Positions 25,001 through 33,655 of a stretch of DNA of 64,000 bases are shown one piece after another. The stretch lies in assembly GCF_017569925.1 (NCBI RefSeq), contig NZ_CP050854.1, positions 1,798,001 to 1,862,000 of the forward strand, read 5' to 3'. A program made the translations under genes and the position numbers. The notes below the pieces were generated by a model. The model was not told the DNA's origin, ran no database searches, and worked only from the letters and a program-made list of their open reading frames with translations. Positions within the stretch are counted from its first letter, which is position 1. Every line of letters begins with the position of its first letter. This DNA comes from Brenneria izadpanahii. Lineage in GTDB: Bacteria > Pseudomonadota > Gammaproteobacteria > Enterobacterales > Enterobacteriaceae.

Positions 25001-26084
25001 GGCCGTCATCGTTGTAGCGGTACTCGCGGGTGACGACGCCGGCGGCGTCGGTGACGGCGGCCAGTTGGCCGCGGTCGTCGTAGCGGTAGTCGGCCAGCGG
25101 CCAGCGGCGGCGGCCGTCAAAATGGCTGGCCGCCGTAACGCGTGACGGAAAGCGCGCGTCGTCATAGGCCAGCGTGAGGTCGATGGCGCAGGGGGCGTCG
25201 TGAATACGCACCAGGCGGCCCTGTTCGTCCCAGCCGGTTTCCAGCGCATTGCCGTATTCATCGCTGAGCGAGGCCAGCCGCAACAGCGACGGGTTGGCCC
25301 GGGTGGGTTTGAACAGCCGCCATACCGCGCCGTCGTCATCGGCGATGGCGACGTCGCCGTTTTCGTTGCGGCGAACGATAAGGCCTTCGCTGATGCTGTA
25401 GAGCGGCTGGTCGACGGGGGGCAGGGCAAAACGCAGCTCGCGCCCCGTGTCGTCAAAGAACATGACCTCGCCGTCCTCCAGCCGCAGATAGCTGTCGAAG
25501 GCGGTGGCCCAGCCCAGGCCGAACAGGCCTTCCCGCGTGGTCAGGCTGTTATAGCTGCGCTGCCAGTACAGCGGGAAATGCCCCGGCAGGGAGAAATCGA
25601 GTTCGTGCTCGTCATTGAGCACCTTCACGCCGGTGGCGGCATGGACGGGGTGCGGGGAGGCGAAGAGCGCATTGATGGCCATATCGGCCAGCATCCCGCC
25701 GCCGGCGGCGGCCAGCGCACAGGGCATGTTCTTGAGAACTTTGCTGGGGCGGCCGCGAATGAGGGAGAGCGCAATCATCGCCACGGCCAGGCCGGGCGTT
25801 TTGCCGCTTTTGATATCGCGCACGACAAGGGGCTCGCCGCCGATAATGACATCGGGCGAGACGCTGCTCGAGACGGTGGCTTCGCAGGTGGTGCGGTCCC
25901 CGGCGCGGACGGCGGGCTGGCCGTTGATAAAGACGCTTTTGGAGCCTTCGGCCAGATATTGCGGGCCGCTGTGTTTCTGGCAGGCGACGGTGTCTTTTTC
26001 CAGCGGGGAGGTGCCGGAAGCGGCGGCGGCGACGGAGGGTTGCCACATCTCGCTGCCGAACTGGCCGGCGGCGGCCAGCAGCAT
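22074..26084 (-). CDS. rhs: Main T6SS Rhs effector: PAAR, Rhs/YD core, TNT NADase tip
   Basis: 1336 residues from the first in-frame Met; the frame stays open upstream to about 26230, where a frameshift separates it from its N-terminus (26213-26536). A PAAR-like segment comes first (VACQKHSGPQYLAEGS, FINGQPAVRAGDRTTC, DVIIGGEPLVVRDI), followed by the Rhs cage with YD repeats. The autoproteolysis boundary ([17 protein letters not shown] to WIDPLGL) is intact. The tip is a TNT-type NADase (NGAWPPNRGF, KVDRYGGW, EGRALP, STYEVLKP, PWFGKTGMGTQYE). It would be loaded on VgrG with the Eag chaperone encoded just upstream. All orphan tips share its conserved boundary. Confidence 0.9.
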   Translation of the reverse strand: MLLAAAGQFGSEMWQPSVAAAASGTSPLEKDTVACQKHSGPQYLAEGSKSVFINGQPAVRAGDRTTCEATVSSSVSPDVIIGGEPLVVRDIKSGKTPGLAVAMIALSLIRGRPSKVLKNMPCALAAAGGGMLADMAINALFASPHPVHAATGVKVLNDEHELDFSLPGHFPLYWQRSYNSLTTREGLFGLGWATAFDSYLRLEDGEVMFFDDTGRELRFALPPVDQPLYSISEGLIVRRNENGDVAIADDDGAVWRLFKPTRANPSLLRLASLSDEYGNALETGWDEQGRLVRIHDAPCAIDLTLAYDDARFPSRVTAASHFDGRRRWPLADYRYDDRGQLAAVTDAAGVVTREYRYNDDGLMVWHRLPGGLENAYRWRMFDHWRVVESRTSTGDGCRIDYDLDAGLTTVTQYDNQIRRHYWSPQGLITRFVDERGEVWRFEWNDNEQLTRRIDPLGNAVTFAYDDQGNRVREIDADGNVRATQWLAHRAIPASVTEPDGAVTRFYYDEHLGLTQVVDALGQSTRYRRNEQGQVVEEQDAAGNLRRQEYNDAGQVIRATDCSGRTTRYRYHPLGWLEAEVTPDGEETVYHYDAAGRPVQMERPEGWRERLVWNAHGLPQAHEAADGKRNAFFYDKAGRLVATRNAQGEEVRRDWDARGRLTALHNENGEAYRFHWGADSLLREETGLDGTVTRYDYDACGRMTSRTFAAGHPEAITHAFAYGAGGQLLARTTPEGQTRYHYAPSGRLARVARHPALGENAWSREAEQALTFDYDALGRLVGEQGEHGALAWTYDPLGNRTSVQLPDGRKLKHFYYGSGHLLSIALDRLPVTDFTRDPLHREISRTQGALTSRSEYDRLGRLHRRDVFTGEAQRPAPCRWSRRWDYDYRNNLVREERDDDLFNATRWQYDRAGRLLLQDGDLPGRELWRWDNAGNPLDAADALPPVHNRVTQLNGIRWRYDVHGRTVEKDNGHTRWQYRYDTEHRLTDVVSLPRRHNAPQVHVSFRYDPLGRRISKTRRQTLNGEPQGKTVTTRFIWEGFRLLQEIRDGLPLTYVYADPDSYEPLARIDGVAAPEIFWFHCQPNGTPERLTDAEGRLRWEGRNGAWGKLLHESPQPDPVAAQNLRMQGQYLDRETGLHYNLFRYYDPDCGRFTQPDPIGLAGGLNLYQYAPNALGWIDPLGLSCKNSWNDFQAKSNKRQFASRTDAAKAYALWKKQDWAALEKFMGNGAWPPNRGFVFSTKKTLMPGTKVDRYGGWTDESGFRDTGTFLSPAGSSFEGRALPNKTLEKPLSTYEVLKPYEVNAGPAIPWFGKTGMGTQYETHDFVEDLIRDGVLKKL

Positions 26085-26212
26085 GCCGCCGTAGTCGGCG
26101 AAGCTGGTCGGCGACTGGGGCTCGGGGGGCGGCGTCTCGGCGGTGCTGAGCGTGCCGGCGGCGCGGGCGGCGGGTTTGCCGTTGGTGAGGACGTCCGAGG
26201 CCCCGGAGGTAA

Positions 26213-26536
26213 TCAGGCCGGCCGGGGAGGGGGGAACAGGGCGTTGCCGAGGTTGTCGGCCACGTTGCTGATGTCATCGGTGATGCCGGCGGCGTTGGCC
26301 AGGGCGCCGCCGATAATCCCGGTCAGCACACAGCTGGAGCCCACGGCGGCAACGCCTGCGGCCGCGGCGCCGGCCCCCGCGGCGGCGAGCAGGGGGGCGG
26401 CGGCGGTGATGGAGGCGGCGACGATGGTGCCGATAGCCGCGTAGACAACCCCTTCGGCGACAAGACTGGTGATATCGGCAAAAATACTGGAATGGATAAT
26501 GGCGTCGTCCTGGCGGGCCGCGTAGTTATCACTCAT
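26213..26536 (-). CDS. rhs: N-terminal membrane segment of the Rhs effector, split off by frameshift
   Basis: 107 codons starting MSDNYAARQDDAIIHSS, the usual start of Eag-dependent PAAR-Rhs effectors. Two long hydrophobic segments (about residues 30-60 and 65-85) are the type shielded by Eag chaperones and used to cross the target inner membrane. The frame ends FPPPRPA-stop. Adding one C in the C6 run would restore FPPSPAG and join it to the PAAR-Rhs frame. Alone it cannot be an effector. Confidence 0.85.
   Translation of the reverse strand: MSDNYAARQDDAIIHSSIFADITSLVAEGVVYAAIGTIVAASITAAAPLLAAAGAGAAAAGVAAVGSSCVLTGIIGGALANAAGITDDISNVADNLGNALFPPPRPA
26224..26234. other. G-rich tract with the rhs frameshift (G4-A-G6)
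   Basis: The plus strand reads GGGGAGGGGGG. A seventh G in the second run would place the membrane segment and PAAR-Rhs in one frame. It could be a phase-variable homopolymer, a fixed mutation or a sequencing error. Confidence 0.7.
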
Positions 26537-26539
26537 GTC

Positions 26540-26980
26540 TTAATCATCCTGATGGTCGTTCAGCGCCAGACTGGATTTAAAGTTTTCCCAACGCACCGCA
26601 TCGTCGTCGTTGAAGGGGCGCAGGGCGGAGAAGGTAAACAGCAGCAACACCGGTTTGCCCGGCGCCTGCACAGCGAGCTGTTTTTGCCACAGGCGCTGGC
26701 CGCGGCGCTCAAAGGCGCTTTCCACTTCCACCGCGGGAAGCGTGCGCGCCGGCCCGACGTTCACCGGGATGAAATCGCTCTGGGTGATATCGCCCATTTG
26801 GGCGCGCAGCGTGTCCCACTGACGGTGAAACTCTTTCTCGGCGTTGCTGCCGTCAGGGATAGGGCCGCGGCTGACCACGAGCGAGAGGCCGCTGGCGTCG
26901 TCGCGCAGAATATTAAGGGTCGTGTCCTGCCATGCGGCGGGAAACAGTGAAAAAGTACCTTCCTGAAGGGTGTAATTCAT
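26540..26980 (-). CDS. Eag-type (DcrB/DUF1795) T6SS effector chaperone
   Basis: A protein of about 146 aa of the DcrB/DUF1795 family (NYTLQEGTFSLFPAAWQD, NILRDDASGLSLVVSRGPIP, EKEFHRQWDTLRAQMG). Eag chaperones bind the hydrophobic N-terminal segment of PAAR-Rhs effectors and help load them on VgrG. It lies four bases upstream of the matching rhs N-terminal segment on the same strand. I chose ATG 26980 because family members begin with MxYxLxEG; the open frame extends to 27019. Confidence 0.88.
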   Translation of the reverse strand: MNYTLQEGTFSLFPAAWQDTTLNILRDDASGLSLVVSRGPIPDGSNAEKEFHRQWDTLRAQMGDITQSDFIPVNVGPARTLPAVEVESAFERRGQRLWQKQLAVQAPGKPVLLLFTFSALRPFNDDDAVRWENFKSSLALNDHQDD

Positions 26981-27443
26981 AATTGGTCCATTATAAAAGG
27001 GACGGTCGCCGTAGCTCACGACGGTATCCGCGTATCCTGAAGAATTGATTAAGCGTTACGATGGAAAATGGTTTTTGCTTGAACCGTGGTTATTGGGTCC
27101 GGTGTATAAGATCGGAGCTCCGAGTTAATCTGGTTCCCCGATATACTCCTTTCCTGCAATTGGAATTATTTAGAATATATACCTTGCATGCTAATTATAA
27201 CCTCTAAGGTTTTCACGCGATCAGCTATTCAAAAAGAATGGCATTTCTCTTTTCGACTATGTCTCGAGCTTATTTTTTTAATAAAAACGATAATTATCGT
27301 TGTTGCCTTAAAATATAAATTCCTCTATGGGTTTAGAGTATTATTGTTCGCGCGGTATCTGTATTCCACCAAATCTGAGTAGCCAACTGATGACTTGTTC
27401 GTTCTGCGGACTGATTGATGCACAACGAGTTTCTATGCTATGT
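26981..27443. other. Intergenic stretch upstream of the Eag chaperone gene
   Basis: No supported gene in 460 bases. The distal half is very AT-rich and may hold the eag-rhs promoter. On the plus strand around 27035-27126 a short frame reads ELIKRYDGKWFLLEPW and ends in a stop; it could be the tail of a deleted gene but is too short to name. Confidence 0.4.
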
Positions 27444-27791
27444 TTATTTAGGTGCTACGCCGGTGTTGTTAGATTTCAATTGATTCTGTTTTACCCACCC
27501 CTCCACTTGCTGCCCATTTTTCTTAAAATACATTACATAGTAATATTCATTGTAGTCTAAATACGCGTTGACTTTATCTCCAGGGATAATGAACACTTGT
27601 TTTTTTATACAACCTTCATTAGGTGCTGTATAAAAATAGGACCTTTCCTTCCCAGTAACGGTATATCCATTATCAGTGCTATCAAAACGGATAGCTTTTT
27701 CTTGAGCTTTTTCATCAATAGCCCTGCAATCGGTATTAGCTACAACATGGGAGGAAAGGAATAATGTCAGAACTAATAATTTCTTAATCAT
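27444..27791 (-). CDS. Secreted small protein, possible periplasmic immunity protein
   Basis: 115 aa. A clear signal peptide (IKKLLVLTLFLSSHVVA) ends in VAN-like processing, followed by two Cys and an SH3-like beta-rich segment (YFYTAPNEGCIKKQVFIIPGD, EYYYVMYFKKNGQQVEGWVK). A periplasmic location fits an immunity role against cell-wall effectors like those in this region. No intact effector lies directly upstream, only an eag remnant, so this may be an orphan. Function is inferred. Confidence 0.6.
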   Translation of the reverse strand: MIKKLLVLTLFLSSHVVANTDCRAIDEKAQEKAIRFDSTDNGYTVTGKERSYFYTAPNEGCIKKQVFIIPGDKVNAYLDYNEYYYVMYFKKNGQQVEGWVKQNQLKSNNTGVAPK

Positions 27792-27819
27792 GATAATTCC
27801 TGCGAGTTCATAATGTTAA

Positions 27820-28012
27820 TATTACACCATTTGAATGCGCAGCGTATCCCATTGACGGTGAAACTCTTTCTCGACACTGCAGCTATCAGGCATAGGGCCG
27901 CAGTGACCCACGGGCGAGAGGCCACAAGCGTCGTCGTACAGAATATTGAGTCGGTGTTCCGCCATGTTTCGGGAAACAGTGGAAACGTGACTTCCTGAAG
28001 AGAGTGTTTCAT
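27820..28012 (-). pseudogene. Eag (DUF1795) chaperone remnant
   Basis: Decayed copy of the 26540-26980 gene. It starts KHSLQEVTFPLFPETW in one frame and continues LNILYDDACGLSP and CSVEKEFHRQWDTLRIQM in another. The C-terminal half is gone. It shows that a second eag-effector unit, or a duplicated eag, once stood here. Confidence 0.78.
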
Positions 28013-28024
28013 TGTGTTTTCTTC

Positions 28025-28795
28025 TTAATGTGGGGAATCTGACCACTCTCCTGGTTCATTAACGATCATTTTACCATTTGAACTAACTTCAATAGATGGG
28101 TTTAGTACATTCAGAGTATAAATAACATTGTGGTTTTTGAATTCGTAACTATTTATAGGGCATGAGTAGGTTTCACATTGATAACGGATTGCTTTGCCGG
28201 AGAGTTTTATTTTTGCATGGTCGTGCTTTCTTTCTCCATCGTACGTTACATCATTACATATGGCATTTTTGTTATCACAGTTAAATGTAACTTTTACTAT
28301 AAAATTTTTACTTATGAAATAACGAGGGGAGGTTTCACTTTCGATGAAATTGTCAGGTTTTTCTTTATCCTTGAACGATAAATACGGAGAGAATCTTTTC
28401 CCCCAACTTTCAATGTCACTATCGATTTCTTTTTTTTTCACTGAGTTTGTACGATACTCTATTTTAGATGTTTCAGGGGTTACCCATGCAACAAATATAT
28501 CACCATCAGGCTCAATTACCATTGCCGAAGCGCTGTAAAGGTATAAGTCCATCATCCACCCTTCTGCGAATAGTCCTTCATTTTTTGTTAGGTGGGGTTC
28601 TCCAACAACATCGAAGTTATTAATGAAATTACCATAATTATCTTTAAGAATGGTTTTTAATGAATCTGTAATTTCTTTGTTTTTGAAAATATTATCAATT
28701 TTTTCTATTGAATTGTATTCTTTAAGGTTAGTTTTCCCCAGTGAAAAAAAAGAAACCAGGGATAGGGAAATTAAAAATGTAATGTTTTTTTTCAA
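28025..28795 (-). CDS. Probable periplasmic immunity protein (paralogue 1)
   Basis: A protein of about 256 aa beginning LKKNITFLISLSLVSFFSL, a signal peptide. The start is TTG 28795; an ATG at 28882 would add a foreign stretch that is really the end of the previous gene. Motifs include FAEGWMMDLYLYSASAM and FVAWVTPETSKIEYRTNS. It is paralogous to the frameshifted gene at 31044-31807; each follows a copy of the same unnamed VgrG-tip effector, so this is its likely cognate immunity protein. Family not recognised. Confidence 0.65.
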   Translation of the reverse strand: MKKNITFLISLSLVSFFSLGKTNLKEYNSIEKIDNIFKNKEITDSLKTILKDNYGNFINNFDVVGEPHLTKNEGLFAEGWMMDLYLYSASAMVIEPDGDIFVAWVTPETSKIEYRTNSVKKKEIDSDIESWGKRFSPYLSFKDKEKPDNFIESETSPRYFISKNFIVKVTFNCDNKNAICNDVTYDGERKHDHAKIKLSGKAIRYQCETYSCPINSYEFKNHNVIYTLNVLNPSIEVSSNGKMIVNEPGEWSDSPH

Positions 28796-28811
28796 TTGAA
28801 ATATCTCTATT

Positions 28812-29680
<869 letters not shown>

Positions 29681-29896
29681 TAATACAGTCAACATCATAA
29701 TTGTTAGAATCCTTTGTGAATGAAAGCTCTTGAAGTATATAACTCTTCAGATTGTGAGGGAGAGAGTTAAACTTCCATTTAAGTTCTCCCTCTATGTAAG
29801 TTTAATATGGTTTTATCCTTTTTAGCGTCAAACCATGTGCTAGAAGTAATATACCACCTGTGAGCAATGAGCGGTTATCTTATAAAATAACTGCGG

Positions 29897-30613
29897 CTAT
29901 TTTTTCCACTCGCCATTTTCTATAATAGACTTACCAGCAATAGATAGCATAAAGGTATTCTCTTTTAATTCAGCTCTATTGTCTTTTTCAGCATCAAAAA
30001 ATTCAAAGTTCAAAGTATTATCTTTTGTAATAATAGTCTTGCCTGGCAGCATAAACGCATCGTTTCCTTTATGGCTAATTACCATGAGCGTCACATTATC
30101 ACAGGGTGAAATAAAATTATCACAATGATCAATAATGCGCATGCTGTAGGTTTTGGTACTGAATTCTTTGATGTATTTTATATCATTATAATTTTCCGAT
30201 ACCTTTTTTAGCTCAAAATAAAATGGAATATAACTTTGATGTCCATTGGGTTTTTCTACTAACTGCCAATGAAGCAATGCACCGTTAGCAACTAAAATAG
30301 CCTTGCCATTTTTGCCGCCAAACCAGCTATCGAAAGTGATATTTGCTTTTACGCTTCCTTCCACTTTTCCTCGAATATTTGTTTCATCATCTCCGGAGCA
30401 ATCCGTTCGGTTACCACTTTGGTAAATCAGGCAATAGCGTCCGATAATTTTACCTGAAGACTCATGCAGCCATATTTTCATTGAAACATCATCAGCACCT
30501 TGGGAACTTTTGGTTTCTCCTCTCCACTGTCCTGTATACAATGAGCCAGCATAAGTGAAACTGGTTAGAGTGAATAAACTCAAAGCCAGTAGAGCCGTTT
30601 TTAATTGTTTCAT
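29897..30613 (-). CDS. Probable periplasmic immunity protein against GH108-type effector (paralogue 1)
   Basis: A 238-aa protein with signal peptide (KQLKTALLALSLFTLTSFTYA), then YTGQWRGETKSSQG and GRYCLIYQSGNRTDCSGD. It is paralogous to 33656-34366 (TGRYCYVGRSGNKTDCS). The ATG overlaps the stop of a GH108 remnant (ATAAAATGA), the same coupling as at the intact GH108/immunity pair. It probably blocks the muramidase in the periplasm. Its effector is now broken, so it is an orphan immunity gene. Confidence 0.72.
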   Translation of the reverse strand: MKQLKTALLALSLFTLTSFTYAGSLYTGQWRGETKSSQGADDVSMKIWLHESSGKIIGRYCLIYQSGNRTDCSGDDETNIRGKVEGSVKANITFDSWFGGKNGKAILVANGALLHWQLVEKPNGHQSYIPFYFELKKVSENYNDIKYIKEFSTKTYSMRIIDHCDNFISPCDNVTLMVISHKGNDAFMLPGKTIITKDNTLNFEFFDAEKDNRAELKENTFMLSIAGKSIIENGEWKK

Positions 30614-31020
30614 TTTATCACCACTTCAGCACATCGATTCACTCGATTTACCCATCCCTTAATATTGGCTAGGTTCTTAGGGTCAGACTCAGTTAGAGCC
30701 CAATAATAGTCTTTTCTGATATCAGCAATTCTTCTCGTTAACTTAGCAGAGTCTTCCACGTTGTTCATAGCTTCAATTGTTTTTGGTCCAATAACACCAT
30801 CCGTAGATAAATTACCTCCAAATTCATTATTTAAGAGTTTCTGAATTTGCTTTCCGGCTCCGCCTGATGTTATGGTCCAGTCATAAGATATTAAGGCTAA
30901 CTTTGGATCTTCTATATTGTTAAAATTACTTGGGTTCCAATGTTTTTTATAGATGATTTCTGCCTGTTGTGTTGTTATGTTTTTACTTTATCCAAAGTCG
31001 GTTCAATATCTAGATCTTCT
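30610..31020 (-). pseudogene. GH108-type muramidase remnant
   Basis: Homologous to the 34363-34872 domain but truncated at the N-terminus (begins near EDLDIEPTLDK, so the catalytic EGGY segment is lost) and frameshifted at about 30985. Past the shift the match is strong (ITTQQAEIIYKKHWNP, GGAGKQIQKLLN, STDGVIGPKTIEAMNN). A displaced, dead copy of a VgrG-borne effector. Confidence 0.8.
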
Positions 31021-31043
31021 TTTGCGTATCGATAGATAAGCTA

Positions 31044-31807
31044 TCATTGTTGGGACCATATGCCTTTTGTATGTAAAATGATTTTATTATTAGATATTAT
31101 TATTAGGCTTTTATCTATTTTACTTACTAAATATTTTGTTCCTTTATTTTCGAATCTGTAGCTTAAAATTTCGCAATTATTATTGTTGCAATTTTCTCTT
31201 ATGGATATTCCTGATAATTTCAATGTTGAACCATCTGATTTTCTTTTCCCTTCATAGGTGAAATTATTGCAGGAGTAAATGTTGTTATTGCAATTTGGTG
31301 ATATTTTTATCAGATACTTATCTGTTTCAAAATATACAGTGTGTTCAAAGGCTGGAGCTTGTTTTCTATTTTTTTTTACAAAATCCATATCCTTAAATCT
31401 TGATGACCAATTTTTGATATCACTTTGAATAATATTAGAATTATCAACATTAGTTCGATACTGAATTGTTTCGTTATGCGGGCTTACCCATGCAGTGTAA
31501 AGTCTACCATCGGGATAAATTACAAAGGCAGAAGCATTATATAAATAAAGATCTTTCAGCCACCCTTCAACAAATAGGCCGTCATCTATCAACTTATGGG
31601 GTTCCCCATAAACATCAAAATTAGATATAAATGTATTGTAATCCTCTTTAAGTAAACTTCTTAATCGAATTTGGATTTCTCTATCTTCTATTATTTTTGA
31701 AACTTTACTTAAAGTATCATATTTTGATAACTCATCAATTTCATTCGCAAAAATTAATGTATTGTTTGTGAGGAAAAAAATAAAATAACATAAATAAACT
31801 TTTTCAT
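31044..31807 (-). pseudogene. Periplasmic immunity protein (paralogue 2), frameshifted in signal peptide
   Basis: Paralogue of 28025-28795 (LFVEGWLKDLYLYNASAF, YTAWVSPHNETIQYRTN). From ATG 31807 the frame reads KKFIYVILFFSS then stops. One more T in the T7 run near 31775 gives a normal signal peptide and an uninterrupted frame to 31044. A TTG at 31592 opens only the C-terminal part. It follows the effector fragment at 31830-32240. Confidence 0.72.
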
Positions 31808-31829
31808 AACTTGCTAGTCATCCTAAAAT

Positions 31830-32240
31830 TTAATTAGATAGTTTTAAAAACTCTTTTGCTTCTTTGGCATATCGTTTCTGCAAGCCATCACCATAATGAT
31901 CCCACCAGTTATATGTTATTCCTCCTTTGCTAGTGTTGGAATTTCCGTATATTTTTATATCATATGCAACTCTGACCTCTTTTAGCGACTCCTGAAAATC
32001 CTTAGCATCCATAGATTCAATATAGTCAATTGCTTGTGGTGTAAGTTTAGCTGATTTTACAATATTTCCAGATTCCATGGAGTTTAAGATGGCCTGTGCT
32101 CCACCCACACCTCGCATATGGGCAAGAGACATTACAGCCGCTTGTTTCCCCGGATCGGTGAAATTAAGCGCTCCCGCCTTGCTTGCACTTTCATTCATAT
32201 ATTTCTTTACGACCGCGAATTCTTGCTCGCTTTCCAGTCA
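31830..32240 (-). pseudogene. 5'-truncated copy of the unnamed VgrG-tip effector domain
   Basis: Matches the C-terminal two-thirds of the effector in 28812-29680 from SEQEFAVVKKYMNESASK on. It has no premature stop and shows the complete C-terminus (NWWDHYGDGLQKRYAKEA, ending LKLSN). The N-terminal half and the VgrG segment are missing, replaced from about 32241 by unrelated sequence. ATG 32198 would make a 122-aa fragment only. Confidence 0.7.
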
Positions 32241-32427
32241 ATGCCAGGCTTTCGGTGAGAGGTAGAATGACTCTCATTAATAATCCTAATGAGCTTACTC
32301 AAGTAAGTGATTTGGATGACTGACCATCATCTGACAGGCTAAATTTAAACACTACTTGATGCGGCCCCAACGGACTGAAGTCCACAGAGGGGCCAAATAT
32401 GCAGCTAACGCATTATCATAAAAATTA
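32241..32427. other. Unassigned joint sequence with an inverted repeat
   Basis: No gene seen. Around 32360-32395 a hairpin can form (GGCCCC ... GGACT-GA-AGTCC ... GGGGCC). It marks the breakpoint where the effector fragment lost its 5' part; it might be an insertion-sequence scar. Confidence 0.4.
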
Positions 32428-32829
32428 TTATTTATTTATGGGATGAAAACTCCCATCTTCTGCGCCAGCATCAGTATATAAAGAAAAATCACTTCTGCTG
32501 ATTTTGAATCTAAATAAATTTATTGATATGTTAGGGTCTCCTCCGCAAATTGCATAGCGTTTATTTTCCCTAACAGTAACAAGATAATATTCATTATCTG
32601 ATGTATCATCGTAATCATAAGCTAGACAGTGGTCTCGTAATGTTGTCATTTTATTATCACGAATGGCTTTATTTACAGATAAAATAACTTTATCTTCAAT
32701 ATATCTTTCCTTGCCTGATACATGTTCACCTATAGGCGAATCAGGTTCAGTAATAGCACTGTAACTCAGCGTATTAATACTCAAAAATATAATGCATATC
32801 AATGTGGTAAATTTAATCTTACATGACAT
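32428..32829 (-). CDS. Probable periplasmic immunity protein against GH73 tip
   Basis: A 133-aa protein with signal peptide (CKIKFTTLICIIFLSINTLSYS). The mature part has two Cys (RDHCLAYDYDD, YAICGGDPN). It begins 11 bases after the GH73 tip on the same strand. Periplasmic export matches a peptidoglycan-cleaving partner. Family not recognised; role inferred from context. Confidence 0.68.
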   Translation of the reverse strand: MSCKIKFTTLICIIFLSINTLSYSAITEPDSPIGEHVSGKERYIEDKVILSVNKAIRDNKMTTLRDHCLAYDYDDTSDNEYYLVTVRENKRYAICGGDPNISINLFRFKISRSDFSLYTDAGAEDGSFHPINK

Positions 32830-32840
32830 TTTTATGGCCT

Positions 32841-33635
32841 TTAATCAAATTCTGTTAAATTTTGAGAAGTGATTATTCTTTTTAGACTTTTTGCATGGTT
32901 AGGATCTGTGGCATATCCTGCTTTGGCAATTTTATCGATAAAATCATTAGGGCTATCAACGAAATTAAATGCTGATTTATATCGCGGATTGGTATTTAAA
33001 AAACGCCCATAGTCATCTGCGGATTCAGCGAAATCATTGTATGAACGAAAACTATCGGTGATTGATATCCTTTTGCCATTTATTACTTCTGATGTTCTAA
33101 ATGATACACTATTTCCCGAAGTGGATTTTCCTTTAATTCCAAACCAGGCGTTATTTTTTACATGCTGTCCCCATCCTGTTTCTTGAGCAGATTGTGCCAA
33201 TGTTACAGAAACAGGAATTCCCCAATCCTGTTTTACCTTTTTTGCTGCTTCTAAATTAGAATCAATAAATTTCTGAACATGTATGGGTCTAGGTTTTGAA
33301 CGTGTGGTTTTCTTATCGGCAGTGGAGGATTCGGCTTGGGGATCCGCTGCCTTTTTCCCACTCTGCGCCTGCTGTTTAACTTCAGGCGCAGCAGGTTTTG
33401 CGGCCGCGGGTGCGGGCGACGCCGACGCTGGTGCAACTCCTTTCTTATTCTTTTTTTCCGCCGGGAACAGCGCCTCCACCGCCGCATTGATATCCGATTT
33501 ATGATCTGGATCCGGTGCGGAGGTTCCTGGGGCGGCGTTGGACGTATTCAGATGCAGCTTGCCGCCGCTGGTTGAGATATGACCGTCGCCTTCCACAAAC
33601 AGGTTAAAGCCGGTGCCTCGATTCGAACGGCTCAT
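32841..33635 (-). CDS. Orphan VgrG tip with GH73-type glucosaminidase domain
   Basis: 264 aa. The N-terminus fuses MSRS (from the VgrG segment GFMSRSKDG) directly to GTGFNLFVEGDGHISTS, so a deletion removed the intervening VgrG part. Then come an Ala/Pro/Lys linker and, from about residue 125, a GH73/FlgJ-like glucosaminidase domain (SVTLAQSAQETGWGQH with the catalytic Glu, then NNAWFGIKGKS). It would cleave peptidoglycan glycan strands in the target periplasm. It could be translated from ATG 33635 but lacks a VgrG needle, so secretion would need recombination into vgrG. Confidence 0.82.
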   Translation of the reverse strand: MSRSNRGTGFNLFVEGDGHISTSGGKLHLNTSNAAPGTSAPDPDHKSDINAAVEALFPAEKKNKKGVAPASASPAPAAAKPAAPEVKQQAQSGKKAADPQAESSTADKKTTRSKPRPIHVQKFIDSNLEAAKKVKQDWGIPVSVTLAQSAQETGWGQHVKNNAWFGIKGKSTSGNSVSFRTSEVINGKRISITDSFRSYNDFAESADDYGRFLNTNPRYKSAFNFVDSPNDFIDKIAKAGYATDPNHAKSLKRIITSQNLTEFD

Positions 33636-33655
33636 AAAGCTTGTTTTTTATTGGA

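Noticed and set aside
23499..25145. Long plus-strand open frame (548 aa) antisense to rhs
   Set aside because: It is a shadow of the GC-rich rhs gene; the minus strand carries clear YD repeats, and similar antisense frames recur at every Rhs core copy.
25200..26444. Plus-strand 414-aa frame over the PAAR/N-terminal rhs region
   Set aside because: Composition is Ala/Gly-rich antisense of rhs and it spans the rhs frameshift; no family motif.
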